Shown piece by piece: positions 33,835-42,300 of a stretch of 54,410 bases of DNA (positions are counted from its first letter, which is position 1; each line of letters begins with the position of its first letter). The notes under the pieces are model-generated. The model made no database searches, had not been told where the DNA came from, and was given only the letters and a program-made list of their open reading frames with translations. The stretch spans positions 1 to 54,410 of the forward strand of contig RFGV01000202.1 in NCBI GenBank assembly GCA_003696605.1, read 5' to 3'. The DNA is from Chloroflexota bacterium. GTDB lineage: Bacteria > Chloroflexota > Anaerolineae > Promineifilales > Promineifilaceae. The position numbers and the translations under genes were made by a program.

Positions 33835-34907
33835 AAAAACGGTATATAGTTTACGCTTGTGTAATACTTTTGGTGGCGTTAAGTTTTGTTTCTCCACCAG
33901 TTCTCCCGGTTATTCAGCTGCCGGGTGAAGTGGTTGTTCCTTGGCCAGAAGGCAGTGTGTTGAATAACTGGTTTGGCCATGGATTGACCAATACTTTTAT
34001 TGCCACCATTTTGACATTTTTGATTTTGGTAGGGTTAACTTTTAGCTTGCGGGCACGGTCCCGAACGGCCGAAGAGGTACCAACCGGATTCTATAATTTC
34101 TTTGAGATGATTATTGAATTCGCGTATGGGTACGTGGAAAATGCGGCTGGTAAATGGGCAAGAAACTTTTTCCCATTCTTTATGACGTTTATTCTCTGGA
34201 TTGTTGTTGCAAACTGGATGGAATTGGTACCAGGGGTAGACGCTATTGGTAAATGGGAAGACTTGTCTCATTTACGGGCAGAACAAGCCGTGATGGCTGC
34301 TGAGAAGCAAGCAGAAGCTGAAGGCCGTCATTTAAGCGAAGAGGAAATTCATCATATCGAAGAAGAGGCTTTGCACGAGGCGGATGAAGCTAATTTGGGC
34401 GATCTGAAACGAGGATTTTTCCTCATTAAGGCTTCTACAGATGAAAATGGCGAAAAGCCAGATGATGCTGACTGGACAATTGTGCCATTTGTGCGTGCCG
34501 CAGCCACAGATCTGAATTTCCCACTGGCTTTGGCGATTATTTCGGTTCTTATGACTCAATATTATGGGATGAAGGCACAAGGACTGAAATATTGGAAGAA
34601 GTTCTTTGTGTGGGATGGTGATGCTATTGCCAAGAACCCACTGGCAATAATGGATCCGGCTGTGGGTATTTTGGAGTTTATCAGCGAGATTTTCAAGATT
34701 GTCTCGTTTGCATTCCGACTTTTAGGTAACATTTTTGCGGGGCAGGTTTTGCTATTTGTTATTGCCGCATTGGTCCCGGTGGCAAACTTGCTGTTCTGGC
34801 ATTTGGAATTTGCAGTAGGTATTTTGCAAGCGGCTGTGTTTGCCTTGCTGACGTTGACCTTTATGACTGGTGCGACAGAATCGCATCATGGTGAAGAACA
34901 TCACTAA
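33831..34907 (+). CDS. atpB: ATP synthase subunit a, with a charged insertion
   Basis: 358 residues; E. coli subunit a has 271. The essential Arg is Arg296 (SFAFRLLGNIFAGQ). ATDLNFPLALAI is the usual start of the following helix. Between ELVPG (about 131-135) and that motif (about 225) lies a segment of about 80 residues rich in Glu, Ala and His (EAEGRHLSEEEIHHIEEEAL), predicted helical and soluble. A His/Glu-rich tail (ESHHGEEHH) follows the last helix. It overlaps the atpI-like gene by 4 bases. The insertion may be a lineage feature. Confidence 0.95.
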   Translation: MKKRYIVYACVILLVALSFVSPPVLPVIQLPGEVVVPWPEGSVLNNWFGHGLTNTFIATILTFLILVGLTFSLRARSRTAEEVPTGFYNFFEMIIEFAYGYVENAAGKWARNFFPFFMTFILWIVVANWMELVPGVDAIGKWEDLSHLRAEQAVMAAEKQAEAEGRHLSEEEIHHIEEEALHEADEANLGDLKRGFFLIKASTDENGEKPDDADWTIVPFVRAAATDLNFPLALAIISVLMTQYYGMKAQGLKYWKKFFVWDGDAIAKNPLAIMDPAVGILEFISEIFKIVSFAFRLLGNIFAGQVLLFVIAALVPVANLLFWHLEFAVGILQAAVFALLTLTFMTGATESHHGEEHH

Positions 34908-34984
34908 GTCTGAGTTTGGATTAGATTTTAGTAGAACAAAAAAAGAAAAAGTTAAAAAACAAACATTCGGAGGATTTAGAAATT

Positions 34985-35233
34985 ATGGATGTACAAGCTG
35001 CTGAAGCAATTGCAAATGGCCTGAAACTGCTTGGTGCTGGTTTGGCCATGACGGGTGCTATTGGTGCTGGTGCTGGTATTGGTATCGTGGTTGGTGGTGC
35101 AGTACAGGGTATTGCACGTAATCCTGATGCGGCCGGTACAATTACTGGTAACATGATTTTGGGTGTGGCTTTGGCCGAAGCGGTTGCTATTTACGCGCTG
35201 GTTATTGCCTTGATTTTGATCTTTGTGGCGTAA
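34985..35233 (+). CDS. atpE: ATP synthase subunit c
   Basis: 82 residues, two helices. The ion-binding carboxylate is Glu65 (ALAEAVAIYALVIAL); the polar loop is ARNPDAAG. Helix 1 has the Gly-rich GAIGAGAGIGIVVGG. The Ser/Thr that follows the Glu in sodium-type rings is Ala here and helix 1 lacks the Gln ligand, so proton coupling is likely. GGAGG lies 11 bases upstream. The 77-base leader after atpB is A-rich, as often seen for strongly translated atpE. Confidence 0.96.
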   Translation: MDVQAAEAIANGLKLLGAGLAMTGAIGAGAGIGIVVGGAVQGIARNPDAAGTITGNMILGVALAEAVAIYALVIALILIFVA

Positions 35234-35279
35234 GTAGTTTTTGTCAGGTCGAAGAGAATATTAGAGAGGGTCTTTTGTT

Positions 35280-35984
35280 ATGGAAGCATTAGGTATAAAT
35301 GTTGGTTACCTGGTAATGCAGATCCTGCTCTTTATCATCTTGTTGTTGGTGATGCGCAATTATGCGTATGAGCCGATTTTGAAGGTGATGGAAGAGCGGA
35401 AAGCTCGCATCGCTAAGGGGCTTGAGGATGCACGGCAGGCATCTATTGCTCGTGATAATGCAGATGCGGAGGCAAAGAAGATTTTGGATGCGGCTCGTGC
35501 AGAAGCGGCTAAGATTCGTTCAGATGCCACTGTACAGGCTGAGCAGTCTGCAAATGCGATTTTGGCTAAGGCGAATGAGGAAGCAAAGGCTATTGTAGAC
35601 GCGGCTCGTGAAGAAGCTGAGGCTGAGCGGAATCGTATTTTGGCTGATTTGCGGGGCGAAGTGGCTGCGATTGCTATTGCAGCAGCGAATAAGCTGGTTG
35701 GTGAGTCTCTGGATGAAAGTCGTCAGCGGGCACTGATTGGGGAGTTTTTTGCTAAGGTGCCGGCGAATGTGGCGAATTTGTCTGGTAAGAAGGCAGAAGT
35801 TACAAGTGCATTGCCTTTGACGGAAGAAGAGCAGAAGCGTGTGAAAGAGACTCTGAAGGTTGAGTCGGTTACGTTTAAGGTTGATCCTAAAATTTTGGGT
35901 GGTTTGGTAGTGCGTGTGGATGACCAGGTTGTGGATAATAGTGTGGCTGGTCAGATGAACGCATTGCGGGAGACCTTGAAATAA
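35280..35984 (+). CDS. atpF: ATP synthase subunit b fused to a delta-like C-terminal segment
   Basis: 234 residues; usual b is about 160. Residues 1-165 are typical b: one N-terminal helix (GYLVMQILLFIILLLVM) and a long Ala/Glu/Lys coiled coil. Residues about 170-234 resemble the C-terminal part of the delta subunit (VTSALPLTEEEQKRVKETL ... KILGGLVVRVDDQVVDNSV). The N-terminal six-helix bundle of delta, which binds F1 alpha, is missing. No separate atpH is in the window. A strong terminator follows, so atpA, G, D and C lie elsewhere. Confidence 0.9.
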   Translation: MEALGINVGYLVMQILLFIILLLVMRNYAYEPILKVMEERKARIAKGLEDARQASIARDNADAEAKKILDAARAEAAKIRSDATVQAEQSANAILAKANEEAKAIVDAAREEAEAERNRILADLRGEVAAIAIAAANKLVGESLDESRQRALIGEFFAKVPANVANLSGKKAEVTSALPLTEEEQKRVKETLKVESVTFKVDPKILGGLVVRVDDQVVDNSVAGQMNALRETLK

Positions 35985-36021
35985 GTTTTGATCACTGGTT
36001 TTACTCTCGTTAGAGGAGAGG

Positions 36022-36066
36022 AGAGAGGGGGACACGGCCGTTTTGAGCCGTGTCCTCTTTTGTTTT
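36022..36066 (+). terminator. Intrinsic terminator of the nuo/atp block
   Basis: GGACACGGC (36030-36038) pairs with GCCGTGTCC (36047-36055), 8-base loop, with weaker pairing further out and a T-rich tract to 36066. An ACGGCCGT copy (36034-36041) forms part of the stem and loop. Confidence 0.9.
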
Positions 36067-36096
36067 CCGCAGATTTATTTGGAATGGCGTTAAAAA

Positions 36097-36783
36097 TTAG
36101 CCGCTCTTTTGGGTGGGTAGATAGCGGGATAGTTTGGATGCCAGGTTGGAAAGTGGCATGCTTTGTAGCCAAACCCGACCTGGTCCTTTGAGTGTAGCAA
36201 GGAAGAGCCCTTCGCCACCGAACAGGATATTTTTCACACCCCGCACTCGTGTAATATCGTAACTGATACTTGGTTCGTACATAGCTATATGGCCTGGGTC
36301 AACTTTCATAACTTCGCCGGTTTGTAGTTGATATTCTCGTACTTCGCCAGCAATTTCTACCCAGGCAATGCCAGGGCCGGTCAGTTTTTGTAGAATAAAG
36401 CCTTCGCCACCGAAAAGACCGGCGCCAAGTTTGCGGCGAAAGTGAATTTCCAGGCTGACTGTGTCTTGGGCGACCATGAATGCGTCTTTTTGACAAATGC
36501 GGCTTTGATTAGGGCCAAGTTCTACAGGAATGATGGAGCCAGGGGCTTCGGGGGTGAATGTGATCATTCCAGGGGTATTTTTGCAAGTATATGTGGTGAG
36601 GAAAAGGGATTCACCTGCCAGGGAGCGAGCAATTCCTTTGAGCAATCCGCCGCGTGTATTGGTAGACATTTCGATATCGCCTTTCATCCAGGCCATACCG
36701 CCGGATTCGGTGTATACGGCTTCGCCGGGACTTAGGTAGATGTCCAGTGTTTGCATGGTAGTTCCTAGTATCTGGTAACGCAT
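36097..36783 (-). CDS. AIM24/TIGR00266 family protein
   Basis: 228 residues. The N-terminus MRYQILGTTMQTLDIYLSPGE with ESGGMAWMKG is the family signature, and the body is a repeated Gly-rich beta structure (GLFGGEGFILQKLTGPG; LFGGEGLFLATLKGPG). The bacterial role is unknown; a mitochondrial relative affects inner-membrane organisation. GAGGAC lies 5-6 bases before the ATG. It is convergent with the atp block and divergent from the phosphatase-fold gene. Confidence 0.92.
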   Translation of the reverse strand: MRYQILGTTMQTLDIYLSPGEAVYTESGGMAWMKGDIEMSTNTRGGLLKGIARSLAGESLFLTTYTCKNTPGMITFTPEAPGSIIPVELGPNQSRICQKDAFMVAQDTVSLEIHFRRKLGAGLFGGEGFILQKLTGPGIAWVEIAGEVREYQLQTGEVMKVDPGHIAMYEPSISYDITRVRGVKNILFGGEGLFLATLKGPGRVWLQSMPLSNLASKLSRYLPTQKSG

Positions 36784-36857
36784 GGTGTCCTCATTTTGGT
36801 GATAAATTTGTTTGGGTTTAATTTTACATTATAGCGATTTTGGAGATAGTGGGCATT

Positions 36858-38123
36858 ATGAAGGGAAATATGGCAGTGAATATGGAGATGTTACGTTTGG
36901 ATTCAACATTTTGGCCACCCAATTATGGAGATGGTTCGATTGCGAATGTGCCGGCTACGATAGCATCGTTGTTAGGTGTGCCGTTTGAGGGGTTGCCGCC
37001 GTTACAGGAGAGTTTGTGGCGGCCGTTATTGGGTAAGCCGATCAGACGGGTGGTATTGGTGATTGTGGATGCATTGGGAGCCAATTTGGTGTCGGGGGCT
37101 GGGCATTGGTTTGACTGGTGGCGGAGCAGAACGGCCGTTTCTGGCACTATTACGTCAGTATTTCCCTCAACCACAGTCGCTGCACTCAGCAGCTACTGGA
37201 CAGGGACAGCACCCGCCCAACACGGCTTGATTGGCCTAAACCTTTTCTTTCCTGATTATGCGGTTACCGCCCAAATCTTGCGATTTACGCCAGTTTTTGG
37301 CAAATTCCCCGATGCGCTTATTCAAGCTGGCCTACAACCAGAAACCTTTTTGCATGCGCCTGGTTTTGGGGAACAGCTGGCGGTTGCCGGTGTGGCTTCA
37401 TATTCGTTCAAGGGCATAGAGATAGTGAATTCTGCTCTCAGTAAAATGCATGGTCGGGGCGTAACCAGCCAGCATGGTGTTGTGACAATGGCAGATATGG
37501 CCGTGCAGCTACGCCAATTGCTAGAGCAGGAGAACAATCAGCCACTATGTGCGGTGGCCTATTGGCCAGCTATAGATACCTTGAGTCACATTTATGGTTG
37601 GAACCATCCGGCAGTAGAAGCTGAATTTCGTTCAGTGATGAATATTCTGCGTGAAGAGTTGATTGATGGATTAACTCCCCAAGCACGTGAGGGCACAGTA
37701 TTGCTTATATCTGCTGATCATGGTCAGGCATTGTGTCCGCCGGAACAGCACATTTACTTGAGTGACCATCCGGAATTGCAGCGACACTTGTTTATGCGTC
37801 CAGCTGGGGAGCCGCGAACTGCTTATCTGTATGTGAAAAACGGCCGTCAGCAGGCAGTTCTTGATTACATCAACCAGAAATTAGGGTATGCCATGCAGGC
37901 TATACCATCTGTAGAGGCTTTGCAAACTGGCCTGTTTGGGCCATTTCCCCATGCACCATTGGCTGATGAACGAGTGGGAGATGTTGTTGTAATAACAAAG
38001 GAAGGATACGCATTACTTACCGATCAGGAGCGTGAAAAGGCGCATAAAATGCGCGGGCGTCATGGAAGTATGACCAGAGACGAAATGCTGGTTCCCTGGT
38101 TGGCTATGAGGCTGGATGAATAA
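36858..38123 (+). CDS. Alkaline-phosphatase-fold enzyme (nucleotide pyrophosphatase/phosphodiesterase type)
   Basis: About 421 residues from the ATG at 36858; ATG at 36870 with AAGGG is an alternative. The metal-binding set is complete: Asp in LVIVDALGANL, nucleophile Thr in FPSTTVAALSSYWTG, Asp and His in WPAIDTLSHIYG, Asp-His in ISADHGQ, and His in RGRHGSMTRDEM. It likely hydrolyses a phosphodiester or phosphate monoester with two zinc ions. There is no signal peptide, so it is cytoplasmic. Substrate unknown. The local skew flips at the ACGGCCGT at 37131-37138. Confidence 0.88.
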   Translation: MKGNMAVNMEMLRLDSTFWPPNYGDGSIANVPATIASLLGVPFEGLPPLQESLWRPLLGKPIRRVVLVIVDALGANLVSGAGHWFDWWRSRTAVSGTITSVFPSTTVAALSSYWTGTAPAQHGLIGLNLFFPDYAVTAQILRFTPVFGKFPDALIQAGLQPETFLHAPGFGEQLAVAGVASYSFKGIEIVNSALSKMHGRGVTSQHGVVTMADMAVQLRQLLEQENNQPLCAVAYWPAIDTLSHIYGWNHPAVEAEFRSVMNILREELIDGLTPQAREGTVLLISADHGQALCPPEQHIYLSDHPELQRHLFMRPAGEPRTAYLYVKNGRQQAVLDYINQKLGYAMQAIPSVEALQTGLFGPFPHAPLADERVGDVVVITKEGYALLTDQEREKAHKMRGRHGSMTRDEMLVPWLAMRLDE

Positions 38124-38129
38124 ACGTGC

Positions 38130-38164
38130 GCGGGCAGGCTACCCGGGGAGTATAGCCTGCCCGC
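38130..38164. terminator. GC-rich hairpin between two convergent genes
   Basis: GCGGGCAGGCTA (38130-38141) and TAGCCTGCCCGC (38153-38164) form a perfect 12-bp stem with an 11-base loop. There is no T-tract on either side. The position suggests a bidirectional transcription stop or an extragenic repeat element. The rest of 38124-38255 holds no gene. Confidence 0.55.
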
Positions 38165-38255
38165 CTGGACTGAAGTCCCCCTAAGAGGCACGAGGGTTAA
38201 AAGCCAATCAGACAAAATAGCAAGTTGTCATGATTGACGAAACCCACTAGTTGAG

Positions 38256-39293
38256 TTAATCCATAGGTGCTGTTCCCAAAGCGTCCATACGCCAGGGGTA
38301 ATCTGGTGCGTAGGAGCTGAGAACACGCATATAATTGGCGCGCTCAAATGCAGCTGGTTCAGGGCAGTTTGCCTGGCTGAGACTGCCTTTGAGTTCTTCC
38401 AGGGAAGCGTATTCGTGTTCTACTAACCACGCTTCCAGACCTAACAATAAAACACGCAGTCGGTTGATACCGTTTTGGAGTAGTTCGGATGCCAACATGG
38501 TAATGGATGCGCCGGCTGCTATCCCTTTGAGGACATCGTTAACAGTGTGAACGCCAGTGGTGAGGGCCAAATCGGCTTTGATACGGCCGTATAATATCGC
38601 AATCCAGCGCAGGGGCAGCCTCAATTCTGTTGATGTACTCAATTTGAGGTTTGGTACAACTTCCAGTTTTTCCAGGTCGAGGTCTGGCTGGTAGAAGCGA
38701 TTAAACAAAACCAGCCCATCAGCACCAGCTTCAGAAAGACGGTAAGCCATGTTTGCCATAGAACTGAAATACGGACTAAGCTTCATGGCAACCGGGATAG
38801 AAACGGCCGATTTTACATCCTGTAACACATCCAGATAAATTTGTTCCACCTGGGCACCACTCATTGTTAAATCAGTGGGTACATAATAGATGTTCAACTC
38901 CAGCGCATCTGCGCCCGCCAACTCGATTTCCCTGGCATATCGAATCCAGCCACCAGTGGAAACACCATTCAAACTGGCAATGACAGGGATGTTCAGCGTA
39001 GCCTTTGCCTGGCGAACATAATCCAGATACGCTTCGGCCGTAGCCTGATATTCTGGCGCTTCGGGAAAGTACGACAATGCTTCAGCAAAACTTTCTGCCC
39101 CCTGAGTCAGATAATGATTCAGGGTATGGCTCTCCAGGGTAATCTGCTCTTCAAAGAGCGAATGGAGCACCACTGCGGCCGCACCCGCTGCCTCCATATG
39201 CCGCAAGTTTTCCAGGTTTCGCATAAGCGGCGATGAAGAGGGCACAAGGGGGTTTTTCAGGTTTAATCCAAGATAAGTTGTACTTAAATCCAT
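38256..39293 (-). CDS. Dihydroorotate dehydrogenase-like flavoprotein next to PFOR
   Basis: 345 residues from the ATG at 39291-39293, with GGAGG 8 bases upstream; an in-frame ATG at 39317 overlaps a worse site. It has the TIM-barrel FMN fold of Pyr[23 protein letters not shown] at the N-terminus, [26 protein letters not shown] and [19 protein letters not shown]. It lacks a clear partner subunit gene. It follows PFOR by 39 bases on the same strand, an arrangement I know from other anaerobes, so it may take electrons from ferredoxin or serve a role other than pyrimidine synthesis. Confidence 0.88.
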   Translation of the reverse strand: MDLSTTYLGLNLKNPLVPSSSPLMRNLENLRHMEAAGAAAVVLHSLFEEQITLESHTLNHYLTQGAESFAEALSYFPEAPEYQATAEAYLDYVRQAKATLNIPVIASLNGVSTGGWIRYAREIELAGADALELNIYYVPTDLTMSGAQVEQIYLDVLQDVKSAVSIPVAMKLSPYFSSMANMAYRLSEAGADGLVLFNRFYQPDLDLEKLEVVPNLKLSTSTELRLPLRWIAILYGRIKADLALTTGVHTVNDVLKGIAAGASITMLASELLQNGINRLRVLLLGLEAWLVEHEYASLEELKGSLSQANCPEPAAFERANYMRVLSSYAPDYPWRMDALGTAPMD

Positions 39294-39332
39294 ATCATTT
39301 TCCTCCAGGTCACCCAATATGGCTGTGGAACT

Positions 39333-42300
39333 TTATTTGGTTTGAGAAGAACGGCCGTTTCCATTCAAACCCGCCAACTGCGAATACTTCTGCCACTGCG
39401 CCTCCACATCCGCTTGCGCCAACGCCATCAACTTTTGCGCTCGCTCCGGGTGACTCTGCAACAACATCCGATAACGCCCTTCACGATACGCATACTTCTC
39501 CAGCGGAATACGCGGCGGTTTAGAATCCAACTGGAACGGATTCTTCCCCTCCGCCACCAAATCCGGGTTATACCGATAAAGCGGCCAATACCCCGAATCC
39601 ACCGCCAACTTTTGCTGTTCCAGGCCAAATTTCAAGTCATACCCATGCGCAATACAATGACTGTAAGCCAAAATCAACGATGGGCCATCATACGCATCTG
39701 CCTCCAAAAACGCCTTAATCGTCTGAGAATCATTCGCACCAAAAGCTACCCGTGCCACATAAATATTCCCATAACTAATAGCTAACAACCCCAAATCCTT
39801 CTTAGGCATAGGCTTGCCAGCAGCAGCAAACTTGGCCACAGCCCCTCGCGGCGTTGCTTTCGACATCTGGCCACCTGTATTGGAATACACCTCAGTATCC
39901 AGAACCAGCACATTCACATTTCGCCCCGACGCCAACACATGGTCCAGACCGCCATAACCAATGTCATATGCCCACCCATCACCACCAACAATCCACACAC
40001 TCTTCCGTACAAACACATCTGCCATACTGAGCAAATTCGTTAATTGTCCGGAGACTTCCGCCTCTTTTTCTTCTGCCAACAACTCACGCAGTCGCTGTTG
40101 CAATTCGGCCACACGACCTCGTTGTGCCTTAATACCAGCCTCGTCACTTTGATCTGCATACAAAATCGCATCGACCAACGCCGGACCTATTTTCTCCCGC
40201 AATTTGCGAATCAGTCCCGTTGCTGCTTCCAGCCGTTGGTCCAAAGCTACCCGCATTCCAAAACCAAACTCTGCGTTATCTTCAAACAATGAGTTAGACC
40301 AGGCCGGCCCACGACCTTCTGCATTTGCACTCCATGGTGTGGTGGGTAAGTTACCACCATAAATGGAAGAACAGCCGGTGGCATTGGCCACAATGCTACG
40401 GTCACCAAAAAGCTGAGTGAGCAACTTCAGATAAGGTGTTTCGCCACAACCAGCACAAGCACCGGAGAACTCAAAGAGTGGTTCCAGCAGTTGGTTATAT
40501 TTCACCTGATTTAACGGAATCGTTGTGCGATCAATTTCTGGCAATTCCAGGAAGAAATTCCAATTTTCCCGTTCCTGTTCCCGTAATGGGGCTTGCGGCG
40601 CCATGTTGATTGCTTTGAATTTTGGCTGTTTTTTGTTTTTAACCGGGCAAACTTCCACACACAAAGTACAGCCGGTGCAGTCTTCTGGTGCTACTTGTAA
40701 GGTGTAAGCCATTCCCTTGTATTCTTTGTAGCGAGCAGGTGCCCACTTAAATGTTTCTGGTGCATTTTCCAGCAGGGCGGTGTCATACACTTTCATGCGA
40801 ATGACTGAGTGTGGGCATACGAAGACGCATTTGCCACACTGGATACAGATGTCCGGATCCCAGACGGGGATTTCAGTGGCAATGTTGCGTTTTTCCCATT
40901 TGGTTGTACCGGAGGGGTATGTGCCATCTACAGGCAAGGCACTCACTGGTAGTTCGTCGCCAAGCCCTTCGATCATGCGGGCGGTTACCGATTTGACAAA
41001 TTCTGGTGCGTAGTCGGGGATGACTGGTGGGCGCTCAAACTGGCTGGTAACTTTGCCGGGTACATTCACTTCGTGTAGATGGGATAGGGCTGTGTCAACG
41101 GCCGTAAAGTTTTGCTGAACGACTGCTTCGCCACGCTTGCCATAGGTTTTTTGAATGGCATTTTTGATGGCCTGGATGGCTTCCTCGGTGGGCAGGACGC
41201 CGCTTAGCGCAAAGAAGCAGGTTTGCATGACGGTGTTGATACGGCGTCCCAGGCCAGTTTCGCGAGCAACGCGGTATCCATCAACCACAAAGAACCGAAT
41301 TTTTTTGTCGATGATTGTCTGTTGCAGGCTGCGTGGTAGATGGTCCCATACTTCATCTGGGCCGTAGGGGCTGTTGAGTAAGAAGGTGGCACCAGGGGCG
41401 GCCAGTTTTAATATGTCGTATCGTTCCAGGAAGTTGAACTGATGACAGGCGATGAAGTTGGCGGATTGGATGAGGTAGGGGGCGTGGATTGGTTGTTTGC
41501 CAAAGCGAAGATGGGAGACGGTAACGGCGCCGGCTTTTTTGGAGTCGTAAACGAAATAGCCTTGGGCGTGGTTTTCGGTTTCTTCGCCGATGATTTTGAT
41601 GGAGTTTTTGTTGGCGCCGACTGTGCCGTCGGAACCGAGGCCGTAGAAGACGGCGCGGACGGTGTTTTCGGGTTCAATGTTGAAGGTTTTGTCCCAATCG
41701 AGGCTGGTGTGGGTGACGTCGTCAATGATGCCGATGGTGAAGTGTTTTTTGGGTTTGGGTTTGGTGAGTTCGTCGAAGATGGCTTTGACCATGCCGGGGT
41801 TGAATTCTTTGGATGAGAGACCATAACGGCCGCCGATGATGCGGGGCATGGTGGTGAAGGGGGCGTTGCCATCGGCGAGGGCTTCGGTAACGGCCGATAC
41901 CACGTCCAGATATAAGGGTTCACCGGTAGCGCCGGGTTCTTTGGTACGGTCTAACACGGCGATGGCTTTGGTTGTGGCCGGCAGAGCACTGACAAAGGCT
42001 TGAACGTCGAAAGGCCGATATAGCCTGACCTTAATAACGCCAACTTTTTCACCCTGGTTGGCCAGGAAAACGGCCGTTTCTGCCGCTGTTTCTGCACCTG
42101 ACCCCATCAGTACAATCACACGTTCCGCATCCGGTGCCCCCACATAATCAAACAAGTGGTACTGACGCCCCGTCAGTCCGGCAAACTTATCCATCACCTT
42201 TTGCACAATACCCGGACAAGCCAAATAATACGGATTCACACTCTCGCGTGCCTGGAAAAACACATCCGGATTTTGGGCAGTACCTCGAATAAACGGATGT

